This document shows positions 48,613 through 61,650 of a DNA stretch of 64,000 nucleotides, piece after piece (positions within the stretch are counted from its first letter, which is position 1; the number at the start of each line of letters is the position of its first letter). The notes under the pieces are model-generated. The model was not told the origin of the DNA. It worked only from the letters and a program-made list of their open reading frames with translations, and made no database searches. The position numbers and the translations under genes are program-made. Source of the DNA: Hyaloscypha bicolor E (taxonomy: Eukaryota > Ascomycota > Leotiomycetes > Helotiales > Hyaloscyphaceae); NCBI RefSeq assembly GCF_002865645.1, contig NW_020194560.1, forward strand, positions 620,001 through 684,000, written 5' to 3'.

Positions 48613-50899
48613 ATGTCGTCGATACAGCCAGAAATCGTTGTTGGAATTGATTTTGGAATGACTTTCACAGGTTGCCACCCCCATTTTACTGTAGTACGAT
48701 CATTTCTAATCGGTAGTCTTCGCAGGCGTTGCATATTCCAATAGGAATATGCCGCAGCCAAAGGTCATTCAGACATGGCCGGGGAAAAAACACGAAACTT
48801 CACGCAAAGTACCTTCAATTATCAATTATCTGCCATTAAGAGACGATCCCGAATGGGGGTTTCCCTGTCAATATAGTGAGGGCAAGAAGGAGTGGTTCAA
48901 GCGGTGGCTAGAACCAGAATTTCTAGATCCGCTTCGCGCTGCTGAACCTGATTCAGATCTTCCCTCCACCGCAGAGGTTAGAAAATGGTACAAAGACTAC
49001 ATGCGATGCCTGTACCTCTACATAAAGGACGTACTTCAGCCCCAAATGGGCGGCTGGGAGTCCAAGCGTGTTGAGTTTCTATTCAGCCTTCCCACTACGT
49101 TCGGATCACAAGCAATCAGCACAAGCCTCCGAGAATTGCTTGTTGAAGCTGGATTCAGCCAAGGCCGCCATACAATTGAATTTGGCCTTACTGAGCCCCA
49201 AGCATCAGCCGTTGATGCAGCAAAAGACAGTTTACAGACTTTCGAGAACGGAGACGTCTTGCTTGTGTGTGACGCTGGAGGAGCTACAACTGATTTTGCG
49301 CTCCTCGAACAGATTTCTTCCGAAAATGAGAGACCATGGCTTCAAGAACTAGCAAAGATCCCAGGTGTTGACGTCGGAAGTACGAATATCGACTTGGCAT
49401 TTGAGCTTTTAGTCGACGAGCGGCTTCGAGTAGGCAGGGTGGACCTTGCTGAGAACACTGCGTGGACCATGATGCACAGTGCCGAATTTCAAGAGTGGAA
49501 ATGTAGTTTTGGGGACCGCTCAAACGAAGATGTTCTGAAATTCCTCGTTCCTGTTCCATATCTCCTCGAGTCCGTGTCGAACAGCCAAGCTGGTATTGAA
49601 AGGGGCAAAATGGCTTTCTCACAGTAAGTTAACAAACAAGCGTCCGGTTATCGGACCAGATAAATACTCATTTTTCTGGCCAGCGACGACTTCAGGTCTC
49701 TTTTCGACCCTCAGGTGAATCGAATAATAGCTCTCGTTAGGAAGCACTTAAACAATATAGCGCAAGATAAATATGTGGTAAGTCCAGTTCACCTCTTTTC
49801 CAGTGGTGCTAGCTAAAAATCCACGATAGAACTATATGATTCTCTCTGGTGGTCTTGGGAGTTCGCCATACCTTCTCTCTAGACTTCAAGATGAATTCGT
49901 AAAGATCACGCATCGCGCTGCACCCTCTCTTAGGATCCTTGTTTCTGCTGAGCCGTACGTATAGACAACCCGTGGTCAGTTCGGGAATTAACGTTAAAGC
50001 CACACAGTCAATTAGCTGTCTGCAGAGGCCTCGTCATTGATCGAATGCAAAAGATCGTGACTAGGAAGAATGTCCTGGTAGGACGGATATGCCCAGCGTC
50101 ATACGGCGTGCTGTGTGACCTGCCATATGATAAGAAAAACAAGCAACATGTCGGTCAGGAAACGTATAGATATCCAATTGATGGATTAATATATGTCAAG
50201 GATCAAGTCGATTGGATGATCAAAAAGGTTGGTAAAGTATCATTTCTCTGAATCTTGCTGATCTATCAACAGGGCGAAATGATGTACGTCGATGATGATA
50301 TTACGCACGATTTTGTACGGATCATATGCCGCTTGAATGACAAAGATGCAGCAAGAAAAAATCATATGATATGGAAGGACAAGATAGTCATATCTCATCA
50401 AGAAGCAGACCGTTTACCAGGCAATATTGCACATGGTGAGTTTCAAGTTGATTTCCTCGGAAAGGGGCCTTCAAAACATACTGACTCGTCAAAAGCCGAT
50501 TGCCACGTTCTTTGCAACATAACCTCAAACCTGTCCAGCCTTACACTGAACGACTTCGATCTTGTAAAGGAACATAAATCTTGGTTCAAGAGAATCACTC
50601 CCAGGGACAAGTACAGAACTGCGGAACATCAAATCAAGGTTGTCATCGGACCGGCAGATATTCAGTTTGAGCTGTGGTACGATGGTTCGCAATACAACAA
50701 ACCTAACAGCATTCGAGTGGACTGGGAAGATGGAGCAACAGTTTCTGCGCCAAATTTGGATAGAGAACCCGCTTCGAGCGTTTTATTGGGCATCAGGCAA
50801 AGAAAACCAATGAAGTCGCAGAGGGATAAAGGGAAAACGGCACATGCTTTACGAAAAGGGTTACGGAGCCCATGTGTCCGGAGGAGAGATAATCAGTAA
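48613..50899 (+). CDS. Hsp70-like (HSPA12-type) ATPase
   Basis: Six exons (48613-48670, 48726-49623, 49684-49777, 49830-49954, 50008-50227, 50273-50899) sum to 673 residues with all phases consistent. The actin/Hsp70 ATPase signatures are in order. Phosphate-1 is GIDFGMTFTGVAYS (11-24), phosphate-2 is VCDAGGATTDFALLE (about 200-214) and the adenosine motif is ILSGGLGSSPYL (354-365). The C-terminal part diverges from DnaK and lacks a clear EEVD tail, as in the fungal/animal HSPA12 branch. The role may be a chaperone-like or signalling ATPase; the client is unknown. The very C-terminus is basic. Fungal genomes often carry many such genes. Confidence 0.88.
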
Positions 50900-52202
50900 C
50901 CAAGGGGAGAATAAGCAAGATACCCACTGTGGCGTTCCGGCGTTGCTCACAGACATCCCCTTCTGCTAGAGGTTCTCGTTGTAATCGGCGCACTTTAGAA
51001 TATCACGGCGATAGCAAATTTTATTTTATTTTGAACAGCTGTGCAGTTGAACCTGGATCTAGCATGCTTCTATTTCCAGCTCTGTCCATGTTTCTTTCCT
51101 ATCCAATTATGGGACACGATCCAATGAGACCCTAGCTCGAGCGTAGTGTTTGCTATTTTCATGTCCGCATGAAACTTCGTGCTGTCACATGCCACGCTTC
51201 GCCCAACCGTATTCTCCGTTAGGATGCGGTAGAACGTAGCGTTAAAAGGATATCAATCCCCAATGCCTCATACAGGTGGATGCACGCGCGCGTTTCTAGA
51301 GTTGTACGTGTATGTTTTGAGGCATTCTTCGACCTTGGCTGAAGTCCACGGAGTCTCTTTCAAAAAACCATCCCCGTGTATTGCGATACATTCTTAACTA
51401 AGAGTTGTCGCTACTTAGATATCCTCGTTGGCTCGAATTCCACCAAACATGCCATTTCCAGGGCGGTATCCGAACCCAAGTCCGTCCACGAGCCGGTGAT
51501 TTCCAAGGTGGAAACTCCGCCTGGGCAGGGTCAAAACCAAGGACTGAGAGTACCAAGTGCTGGAAATGCACATGAGGCTATATATCCCGTCCCTGGCAAA
51601 GTTTCCTCTCATGGCCATTGAGGTAGGGAGGTCTCGCTAATTTGATAGGTTGGAAAATACCATTAAAAATTCTTCGCCAACCAAATGATAAGTCTTGATG
51701 AAGTGTCAGAGAACGAGAGAAAGTGCAGCATAGAACTAAGGGCTTGATAGCAGACACTGGAAACGATCCGGAGCAACAACCTCCCGCTAACGGAACCGCA
51801 ACCACCATTCAACATGTACATCTCGAGTAGGGATGGATTTTTTTTTACATAATTATATTATGTATAATGGGCTTGCCACTATTATATTGCATAATTTTAT
51901 GCGCAGGGAGGAGAGGAGGAAGAAAGGAGACGACCACTTGTCGCAAGGCTCTGATGCTGGAACTTCAGGCCAGCGAATCCAGGGCCTGACTTCAAGTCAC
52001 AGCAAACAAGATTAAACCAGAATAGAATGGAAAGTAGATACAGAATCATCCATTGATTAAGGCGCTCCCAAATTTCTCTCACGATAAAGTCCGAATCTAA
52101 TGTATACAGCTCTCCCTCCCTCATCTCTCGCCGATAAACTTTTCACTCTCGCACTCCAACTCCTCATCAGCAGTCCCTGAATCCTAACATCACAAGCTCA
52201 CA
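50900..52202. other. Gene-free spacer
   Basis: About 1.3 kb between convergent genes, with short frames only. It includes an AT-rich patch at 51838-51900 with the palindromic words cataattatattatg. No RNA gene was recognised. Confidence 0.45.
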
Positions 52203-54511
52203 CTACAACCCATCCCCCATCCCATCTCCTTCCTCCTCCACACCGTGCTGATGCTGCTCAACCCCATGAAACGCATCCCCAAACGCACTATCATCCATCT
52301 CACCTCCAATATCCATGCCCATCTCGCCCAGATCTCCCAGATCGCCCATCTCCCCATCACCAAGGCCCTCATAGCTAGCCAGCGCGTCACCTGCTGTATC
52401 CAGGTCCCCGAGATCCGCGAAATCGTTCGGCGAGGTATGGAAGTCCGGGAGCCCGGGGGTGTTGGCTGCTGAGGTGCCGGCTGTGATGGGGAAGGGAGAG
52501 GGGTTGGAAATGGGTGCTGAGGTGGTAGGTGCTGGTTGATTGATTTGAGCTTGGTTTGGCGAAGTGGTAGGAGGGTGGGGTTGTGTGGAAGCGGTGGGTG
52601 AGATGCCACTAGGAGGGACGACGACCCAGTCGTCGCCTGGTTGGTCGTTAGACGGCGCTTGATCATTGGAGGGTCCATCGGACATGTTGACGTCGCCTTG
52701 AGATGGCTGTTGGGTATTTGGCGGGGCCACAGGTTGTGGAGATGGGATATTCAAGTTTGGTGTGTTGACAGATGATTGCTGGAGGTGGGGCTGAGGTGTA
52801 GGGAAACTGCTTCCTGGAGTGGCATTTGAAGAAAGACCAGTGTGATATTGATCGAGCATACCAGCTGCCGAGTTGCTCATATCCATATCTGCATCGCTAA
52901 CCAGGACCCCACTGTGCGTAGATCCATTATGTGAACCAGGAGGCGTGATCTGAGGAGTTGGCTCCGCGGGAGCAGGTTGAGGAGATGGGATAGCTTGGGC
53001 TTCTTCGTAACCACCATCTTGAATGCGGATAAGTTCCTTGACTGCTGCCGCGTGACGACCCACAGATGCTTCGACTTGAGCGACAATGTCATCAACCTTT
53101 GGCAGAACTCGACTAACGACTTTGCCGTCTTCATTTTCCTCTTCGTCAACTCTGCCTTCGAGGCGCCAATATTCTGGCCCAGTATCAGTAGGATCATCGA
53201 CTGCCGTGCGCAATTGCTTCTCAGAAAGGGTGGTGAGCGAGCCCTTTTGAAATTTCGCCAATCTTCTCGCATGCTTTGCCTTTAGCTTTTCGATCTCCCT
53301 GTTGGTCTGCGCAATGCGATCGTGAGCTCTCTTCCGGAACTCCTCTGCCTTATCAGAATCTAAGCGACCAACATAGGCATATTTTGCGACATCTTTCTCG
53401 GGATCGAAAGGGGCATCGAAGATTCCGGCCGTGAGACTTGCAAGTTCACCACGCACACCAAGGCCGAGATCTGCAGGAATGATTTGATTGATAGAGTATG
53501 GCGAAGATAAGATCTCTTCCATCCATTCGTGATTCTGCTTGTACCTGCTCATGCTGATTTCGCGAGGCGTTGTGTGGTCGAAGAGATCTCCACGGGAAGT
53601 ATCTTCTTCATCATCAATGTCGAGAACAGCAACAGCGCCGCCAGCAGCTGCTGGATTCACATTTGCAGAAGTTCGGGCTCGCTTCGCAGGAGGACCAGCT
53701 GCTGCATGCTGGGTCGGGTAGGCCATGGCTTGGGGAACTCGTGCTTGTGGAACGTTTGCGCCGTACATAGGAGGCCCTCGAGGAGGACCTTTGGGGAAGG
53801 AGATTTGAGGCCAATTGGCACGATCGTGAAGCATAAAGTCTTTCTGGACGATTTGGCCTTGTGAGTGTAGGTATTGTCGCGTATTCATTGTATGCTGGAT
53901 GCGCATGTCGATGGGTATGACGCTGGAAGGAACTCGTTCATGGGGTTCGGATTGTGTATAGTGCACGATCCAAAGAGCTGGATCAGGTGCAGGTTGGGCA
54001 TTTGGGAACTTGGAAGGGAGAAGACGATATCGACGACGGGCATGAGATGCGAATTGTTCTCCGGGAGCATAGCCGGTCTTGTGTTGGTACATCTCGAGGG
54101 TCTACGAACAGTCAGCAACGGCCTCGAGAGCATCGCGAGAAGGGTGGAAACTTACATAGCCGCCAGAGACCTCTACCTGGAACGCTGTCTCCTGGGGAGG
54201 CCAAACATATCCATCGCTGGGGAAGTCAGAGCCTAGTGAGAGAGATTGCCAAACGAGCAGGATTGAATTGTCAACGGGGCGGTCGAGATATGTCCAGAAG
54301 AAAGGATTTTGATCGCGAGTAATTTTGGGAGCGCTGAGTAGCCATTCTGCTACCTTGTCTGGATGAAGTTGCTGAAGTGTAGGAAATCTGTACGTTGAAA
54401 GTAAATGCACATGAGGTTGCTGTTGATTCGAGGTCAGCGGGTCAGTTTGTCAGGGGAAGATTGTCGCGGACTCACCAGCTCGCGCTGGATTCCTTGGCTG
54501 GGATCCTGCAT
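52203..54511 (-). CDS. ssr4: Ssr4, SWI/SNF and RSC chromatin-remodelling subunit
   Basis: Three exons (54511-54476, 54419-54156, 54101-52203) give 732 residues. The N-terminal domain (about 1-330) matches the fungal DUF1750/Ssr4 family. It includes HLLSTYRFPTLQQLHPDKV, NPFFWTYLDRPVDNSILLVW and YAYVGRLDSDKAEEFRKRA. A long C-terminal tail is disordered: Pro/Ser/Thr/Gln-rich, then an acidic Asp/Gly/Met-rich end. In fission yeast Ssr4 is a shared subunit of the SWI/SNF and RSC remodelling complexes in the nucleus. The first exon encodes only 12 residues. The start is supported by a good ATG and by the family's very short first segment. Confidence 0.85.
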
Positions 54512-55675
54512 TGTACCGAGTGAAGCTGAATGTCGAGAAATTGAAGAGCGCGAAGGGGATCTGGTCGAAGAGACAGTTGACAAGTGTTGAAAACGCGAGG
54601 CCAGAATCGCGACAATCGCTAGCGCGAAGCTAGCAGGTCACGTGGCTGGCCGGCTTCATCTCAGCTATCGCTAAAGTCCGGTCAGCAAAGAACATCTCTC
54701 AAACCCAGAATCTCAACTCACACTCCGTAATCATGGCCATCCACTAACTCCGACGTCGCTTTTATCAATGTACAATTTCAAGCCTATTTAAGAAACTTAC
54801 CTCGTATTTTCACCCCCTTCTTGTCCAGGAGGTCATCGCCCCACTCGCATTCCCAGTCGAGTAACCAACACATATCACCATGACCCCGCCTTGCTTGCTC
54901 GTCCTCCCACCGGAGCATTCCCTTGTTGTGTTGGAGAGCCTCCTTTATGGAGGGGGAATGAGAGCTCGGCGAGGCCATAGGGAAGGAACCCGCAAGCAAC
55001 GTCGGTGGAAAACCAACGCCGGCCGCGACGAAAGTCGACAGCTACAACTTTGGCATCTCCCAGAAGAAAGGCATGGTGGTACAAGACTCCGTATCTATTT
55101 GAAATCGTTTTTGGAGGAGAGACGAGAAGAGCGTTGGTATGTATGGTACAGAACAATCGACGAAGAAGAAAGAAAGAAAGAGGAATTGCTTCTTCGAGGT
55201 GGAAGCCATCTCTTCCATCTCATGACAATACAGTACTCTTCTCTATTCCCTATTCTCTATTCCCTATTCACGCTTTCCTCTTCCTGTCGTAGCAATTGCT
55301 GGTGTTGTCGACAATAGCTACAATCAAGATTCACTTGGCTATTGTCTGTACTATTGTCCTTTCTCTCATGCGGTACAAATTCACTCGTCGAGGTCTAGTC
55401 GATCATTTCTCGCACCTCAAAATGCAAGGTATCTCCGAACCTTCTCATTGCACGATTCAGTGAACATACTTCTCTCCACTAAACAACCTCGACTCCATTT
55501 GATCTTGACCGAAAATGTATATAGGTACCAGCCACCCATGGATATTAATATCACACTTCACAGGGTTCCAATCGAGTATCAGCAAAGATTTTTCATTGTG
55601 ATCAGTCTAAATACATTCCTATTCAACTTCCCCACGTATGATTGCTCATCATCCATTTTCCCCACCAGACGCCAT
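54512..55675. other. Spacer between minus-strand genes
   Basis: This holds the promoter side of ssr4 and the 3' side of the 6-phosphogluconate dehydrogenase gene. A CACGTG box lies at about 54639-54644. Overlapping frames at 54784-55317 are purine-rich with no recognisable domain. A ctctattccctatt microsatellite is at 55232-55270. Confidence 0.45.
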
Positions 55676-57559
55676 TTATGCCTGGTATGTTGACGCACTC
55701 ACGTTACCACCACGTCCGGTCCAGTTAACATGAATATTCTCGCCTTCCTTGTACTTTGCGTTCGCGAACTCAGGCTTGATCTTGAAGGTATGCGCACCAA
55801 AGTAATCACGCTGCGCCTGGAGCAAGTTGGCGGGCAAGTCCTTGGTACGGTATCCATCGAACCAGGACAGAGCGGTGGAGAATGCCGGGGTCGGTATGCC
55901 GAGAAGAGCAGCCTTGGCGACGACGTCGCGCCAGCCGGGTTGCGCCTTGTGGATCGCCTTGTTGAAAAAGTCGTTGAAGAGGAGGTTCTCGAGATCGGTG
56001 TTGGCACGGTACGCGGCAGTGATGTCCTTGAGGAAGACGGAGCGGATGATGCAGCCACCACGCCACATGAGGGCGATAGAGGGCTTGTTGAGCTTCCAGC
56101 CGTATTCCTTGGCAGCCTGCAGCTTGTTAGTCATCTATGTTTTATTGGGGGCGGAGATAAGTACTTCTTGCATGAGCATGAATCCTTGGGCGTACGAGAT
56201 GATCTTGGAAGCGTACAAAGCTTGCTCGAGATCCTCCAGGAATTGCTCCTTGTTGCCCTCGAACTTGTTGCTTCGGCCGACGAATGAAAGGACCTTGGAG
56301 GCGCGGGTACGCTCGCCCTTGATGGAGGAGAGACAACGGGAGAGCACGGCTTCGGCGATCAGAGTAACGGGCATGCCAAGATCGAGGGCGTTAATAGCAG
56401 TCCACTTTCCGGTTCCCTTTTGGCCTGCGGAATCCATGATTTTCTCGAGGAGTGGGGTTCCGTCATCGTCGTTGAAGTACATGATGTCTTTGGTGATATC
56501 GATCAAGAAGGAGTCGAGGACACCCTTGTTCCAGGTTGTGAAAACATCGCCAATCTCCTTGTCCGGCATTCCAAGACCGCGCTTCATGATATCATAGGCC
56601 TGGAGGTGTCAGCTAAGTCAATTGAGCTTGTAGATAGAGCACATACTTCGCAAATCAGTTGCATGTCACCGTATTCGATACCGTTGTGCACCATCTTGAC
56701 GTAGTGACCAGCACCCTCATCACCGACCCATTCGCAGCAAGGCTCGCCGTCGCTCTTGGCAGCAATGTCTTGGAAGACATCTTTGATGTATGGCCAGGCC
56801 TCCTCGTTTCCACCGGGCATCAAAGAAGGTCCATATCTGGCACCTTCCTCACCCCCGGAAACGCCGGTGCCGACGAATCGGATGCCCTTGCCTGACAAGT
56901 ACTTTGTTCGGCGTGTGGTATCGGGGAAATGTGAGTTACCGCCATCAATGATAATGTCGCCTTTCTCGACGTGGGGCAGCAGAGTCTCGATGAAGTCGTC
57001 GACTGGCTTACCAGCCATGACGAGCATCATAATACGGCGGGGCTTCTTGAGCTTGGAGACGAATTCTCCGATGGAGTGGGCACCCTCAATTGACTTTCCT
57101 GTCGTTGTATCCGGATCAATACAAAAGAGCTTTCCTCAGAGAATTTTGTGGCTTACCCTTGGCCTCATTGGCAAGGAAGTGGTCCACCTTGGAGACAGTT
57201 CGGTTGAAAGCAATGACTTTGTACCCGTGGTCAGCGGCGTTGAGAATCAAGTTCTGGCCCATCACGGCCAAGCCGATCAGACCGAAATCTCCTCTGGGTT
57301 CATTGTCAGTTGAATGTACTTGATACGCGGGAGCGTTGCCGCCCAGGTTGATGCGATCAAGGCGTGCGCTGAGGATTAAGAGATTGGTCAGAGGGATTTA
57401 GATTTGAAGCTGACGATACTCCATCGATTCTCCCTCTGCTGCTTGTACGCTACCGCCGCACGCAGCAGCGTTGTTCCACAGCCAGCGGGACAGTGACGAT
57501 AGCGATGGTGGGGTAATGTTGACAGCACGGAAAAGCAAAACTTACGTGGCGCCTGACAT
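55676..57559 (-). CDS. gnd1: 6-phosphogluconate dehydrogenase, decarboxylating
   Basis: Exons 57559-57546, 57368-57157, 57098-56647, 56599-56165 and 56116-55676 give 517 residues. The enzyme oxidises 6-phosphogluconate to ribulose 5-phosphate with NADP in the cytosolic pentose phosphate pathway. The NADP fold has [12 protein letters not shown] (34-45). Other signatures are [51 protein letters not shown] and the C-terminal [12 protein letters not shown]. The first exon encodes only four complete codons (MSGA) and is followed by a 177-nt intron. Residues 18-29 form an unusual N-terminal extension; a 33-nt GT-AG segment with a CTGAC branch-like word lies exactly there and could be removed in frame, giving 506 residues. 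Confidence 0.95.
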
Positions 57560-58842
57560 GGTGGTCAAGTTCAATGGGTGTGAAGGAAGAGAATGCGCGC
57601 GAAGCTATTCAGAAGATTGTTCCGTGGTGGATTGGAACAATGGGATTGCGATTCAGTAGAGCGAAGGTGTTGCAGGAGAAAAGAATTCGGAATGACGAAG
57701 AAGTCGTTGGGCGGATTTGACGGATGGAGGGGTTGGCTCGGGGAAGCTAGGCCCGCTTAAGCTGTTTTGCTTAGTAGGCAAAACGCCGGTTCAACGCACT
57801 TCCAGCGACTCCTGACGAGCAGAGTATCACCGTGGGAACGCACAGAGTGGCTGTGGCCGGCATCTGAGCGGGATGCCGCTGGGAGGCGGGAGGCGGGAGG
57901 CGGGAGATGGGAGATGCTGCGTGTTTTGCTTTGGAGGAGGAAACTCCTGACTGCGTCGGGAGACTCTTCCAGAATGCTGATGCTGAATTCCCGATGATGT
58001 CGAGTTCACGATGTTTGTCCAAAACACCCTCTGGATCCATGCCCGCTGATTATTCAGACAAGGTAGGCTCCAGTGGGGTTTCATGCAACGAAGGCCCAAG
58101 ATCATGAACGGGGGAGGATGGTCCAATGACCACGAAGTCCGGAGAACGTACAGGATCTGAGTCATGAAAGCTGGATATTAGACGTAATTACCCACGGCTT
58201 GGAAACAGGAAATTGCGAGCAGAACCCTCGATATTCCGAACTCAGCCTTGGGTGTTCCGTTCGGAGAAGCTGGAAGTTGAGCCGTGGAATTGAGGTCCAG
58301 TCAACAGCCTCATCTCTCTGCAAAGACTCTGCTCTCTGGCTTCACGGCTAGTCTGGGTCGTAGTGCCAGCTCACGGAAACAGCTGTTCGGAAACATTGAA
58401 GGCTCGGCGTCGCTCGAGGCTGCGCAGATTCGATTCGATTCGGTGAAAAGAAAAATGTCGGCTTGACTGACCGAAGATCCCCCCACGAGCCTCCCACGAG
58501 CCCCCCACTCTTAGAAACTCGGGCTATCCAAGTCACCTGACCCAGCCTCATTTGCCGGGCGGAGCGGGGCAGAGCGGAAGCTAGCCCCAAGCCTTCTCAA
58601 ATCTTCAGCCACACCAAGTCAAAATAAACTGCTGAGCCTCGACCGCGACTCATCTCCAACCTCGAACAGCGAACCTCGCATCGCATCGCAACTCGAGCAT
58701 CTGCCCGACGTCGCAGCTGCGCCCTGCAACCAAGGCACCCAGACGCACCACATCTACTCCACTTCAGGTCGAGGAAGCCATCTGCGTCAAGACGCAAGAG
58801 GTACGTGACTTCTATCAAGAGATCCACGCACAGCAATTCATC
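57560..58842. other. Divergent intergenic region
   Basis: About 1.3 kb between the starts of the gnd1 and RNA-binding protein genes. It contains three copies of gggaggc at about 57884-57904 and a pyrimidine-rich leader before 58843. No gene is seen. Confidence 0.45.
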
Positions 58843-59904
58843 ATGTCCTATCCCCCACCTCCAGGTCTCCCTTCGAAATCCACACCCGCACCACATCCAT
58901 CTCTACCCGCCAGACCGCCGCCCTCAACCTCAACTTTCAAGCCCTCTTACAATGCAGGCCATGGTGCGCCCTCCGCCTCGTTCGGCGCCTTCGCCGGCTT
59001 CGCGCCCAGACAAGTAGCAGCTCCTCAACCACCAGCCTTTAACAACTACCCACAATCTTCATACACGCAAGCGCAACAACCATACAATGCCTACGCCCAA
59101 CCACAAGAAGAGCCTGCCTATGGTGCTGCGCCACAAATCCGAAACCCCTTCGCGCCACCGAGTGCTACAGGAGCAGGCAGAGGCTATGAGGAGGACCCAG
59201 AGATGGCTGCCCAGATCGCACAATGGCAATCTGCATACGTTGGTAAAGAGGGACAAAGCTCGTCAGGCTACACCGGTGCAGTTCGACGGTATCCAAACAC
59301 AGGCGAGGGCGCTGGAGCTGCGACCTCCGCGAATGCCGCCCCTCTGGGAGGAAGAGTTGATGGACCGAGCATGAGTTCGGCTGCCATGACCAGCGCAGCT
59401 CACAACGATACCGGTGTTGCTACAGTGGTCAGCGATGCAAAGACAAACACGAAAACTGTCGTTCGCTCCGGCGGAGGAACAACATGGACTGATTCCTCTC
59501 TTCTCGAATGGGACCCGGCACATTTCCGACTCTTCGTAGGAAACCTAGCGGGTGAAGTCACAGACGATACACTCCACAAGGCATTCTCTCGGTGGCCATC
59601 AGTACAGAAAGCGCGAGTCATTCGCGACAAGCGCACAACGAAAAGTAAGGGCTATGGATTTGTTAGTTTCAGTGATGGAGACGAGTTCTTCCAGGCCGCA
59701 AGGGATATGCAGGGAAAGTATATTGGCAGTCATCCGGTCTTGTTGAGACGAAGCACCACGGAGATCAAGGCTGTCAATCCGAAGGATATGAGAAATAATA
59801 AGAACAAGCACAAAGGGAAGGGCAAAGACAACAAGGATAAGACTGGTGCGGGCGTTCAGAAAGCCGGGGCGAAGACAAAGGGTGGGTTGAAGATTCTGGG
59901 TTAG
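58843..59904 (+). CDS. RRM RNA-binding protein, RBM42-like
   Basis: An intronless frame of 353 residues. The N-terminal 220 residues are Pro/Ala/Ser/Gln-rich and disordered. A single RRM lies at about 225-305, with RNP2 LFVGNL (230-235) and RNP1 KGYGFVSF (269-276), preceded by LLEWDPAHFRLF. It is followed by a Lys/Gly-rich basic tail (KNKHKGKGKDNKDK). An RRM near the C-terminus after a proline-rich region, with the segment PKDMRNNKN, is the arrangement of RBM42, which is linked to splicing and mRNA control. The function in fungi is little known. Confidence 0.85.
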   Translation: MSYPPPPGLPSKSTPAPHPSLPARPPPSTSTFKPSYNAGHGAPSASFGAFAGFAPRQVAAPQPPAFNNYPQSSYTQAQQPYNAYAQPQEEPAYGAAPQIRNPFAPPSATGAGRGYEEDPEMAAQIAQWQSAYVGKEGQSSSGYTGAVRRYPNTGEGAGAATSANAAPLGGRVDGPSMSSAAMTSAAHNDTGVATVVSDAKTNTKTVVRSGGGTTWTDSSLLEWDPAHFRLFVGNLAGEVTDDTLHKAFSRWPSVQKARVIRDKRTTKSKGYGFVSFSDGDEFFQAARDMQGKYIGSHPVLLRRSTTEIKAVNPKDMRNNKNKHKGKGKDNKDKTGAGVQKAGAKTKGGLKILG

Positions 59905-61650
59905 AGAGCATGATGGCGTTACGGGTACAGAGGGTATTTATTGTTGGAGTTCTGTGAAAAAAGGTCAGCAGCGTTGACTCGACATAATCCAAAGCGGGCA
60001 CCAGAAGAAGCTACGAGCAGAGCATAGAACATAAATAAAACAAACCAACATTGCAAACTCGGGCTGGAGTACCCCTTACTACAATTCAACCCCTTCCACC
60101 AATTTCAGCTGAAGCCAGCCATCATTCTTCCAAATTTCCAAAGACTTGCATTATTTTTATCTCAATCTTATTTCCATTATGGTCCTTTTACTTTCATTTC
60201 TCGGCCTCACGGTCTGTCAATTACGCTTTTGCTTTTTCTCTGGTTCGCCTCGAGTGTTCTCATCCGCAAAGCAATGGAGAGTCTCGGCTTCTCAGCTGAG
60301 GATCTTGTGCTACTGCCAGATATCAACTATTCGACTCCGTACCTCAGTACCGTCGGCTCCAAAATATATCTCTCCTTCTTCCTCGCATCGTAACACATTT
60401 TGAACCTGCCATTTATAGGACTTCCGCCGCCGTGGTGCGTTGTGTGACTGCATGCACTCCAGCCCTGCCTGCCCTACACGACAGTGTCTCCATAATGTCC
60501 CCCAGAAATTTAGACTAGCCACGTTGTTGTGTGACGTCGACCATAGATCAGAAGTGTTGGAGTGAGCCAAACTTCAGTGTTAGGTTTAAGAGCCAGTATA
60601 TTTTTCAGTCGCTTCGTGTGTACTGCTGAGATATTTGAAGCCAGATATCTTGGCACGGTCTCCCCGAATGCCTAGAATAACTGGCCACCACAACTGATGT
60701 ATGGCACAGTGATACTCGGTGTTGTTCACACAGCAATACTAGCTCTTTCTGTCTTGTTGATCCTTTGGGAACAGGTTTCACACCGAGATAAGAGTGAGCG
60801 AAGGAGGGTGTGTAAGGGAGCAACCGCATCTGAGGAATATAAATTGAGTTAGAGCTAATTCCCTAAGACTCAGGTTTGATTTTATTCTTTCGCTGGTTCC
60901 GTTTTAGTCTCCGGACGTGAGCAGCTGCCGCTTTTACCTGAGCCGAGGATGGGTATGCGGAGCAGAACCTGAGCCACCGTGAGCCATGGCCTAAGCATCC
61001 TGGGCATGCCCTGAGTCAACCTGCACATCATTGTGGAGCCCATTTTAGCACTCCATGTGCGCCGGCTACAGTTTCCTTGCCGAGTTTTGCCCGGGAATCC
61101 GTTCCTGCCCCTTTACAGGGTCCCTGCCATGCCGGGAGCCGATATTGGACTCCTCTGTCAAAGAGCAGGTGTCTAACAATTCAGATGATGCCAAAGAAAC
61201 CTCGGAGAACTGAAAAGACAAGTTAAACGAGAAGTAGTCGGCTAACCAGCATCAACCTCACTGTTGGAAATGACACAGAACAGGTTTACTAATAGACCTG
61301 TCGCTTAGACTACTCAGGCTGTCAAGTCAAGCTTAGGGCTGTTAAGGCTTGGCGCGAAACTGCACTGCCAATCAACGCACCAAAAGGTGCAACACATCTC
61401 AGGCCTGGCTCCTTGCGCAGCCAATTGTAAGATACATTAAGTCGCCATTGCATGAACTGTACTGCAGCTGCAGGCAGAGCGATGTTTGTAAGCATACCAC
61501 TCCCAATGCATGCGGGTGAGATAAGACCCCGCATGAGAATGAAGGGACTTAGCTAAAGTCTAAGATAATCGTGTTGCAAGGCCCTTTTTCTTCCCCCTCT
61601 CTTGTTTCTTCCAACTCAACACTCTGCTGTTGTAGAACGAAACGTCGAAA
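59905..61650. other. Gene-free spacer
   Basis: About 1.7 kb holding the RBM42-like 3' end and the promoter of the protease gene. Short frames at 60051-60829 and 61322-61534 have no recognisable features. No transposon ends were found by eye. Confidence 0.45.

Noticed and set aside
51371..51470. Possible tRNA because of a B-box-like ggctcgaattcc
   Set aside because: No matching A-box or cloverleaf could be drawn at the right distance.
54784..55317. Overlapping frames upstream of ssr4
   Set aside because: They are purine-rich with biased composition, lack domains and lie antisense to each other.
55676..57560. Long plus-strand frames (for example 55827-56597 and 56756-57313)
   Set aside because: They are antisense shadows of the 6-phosphogluconate dehydrogenase exons.
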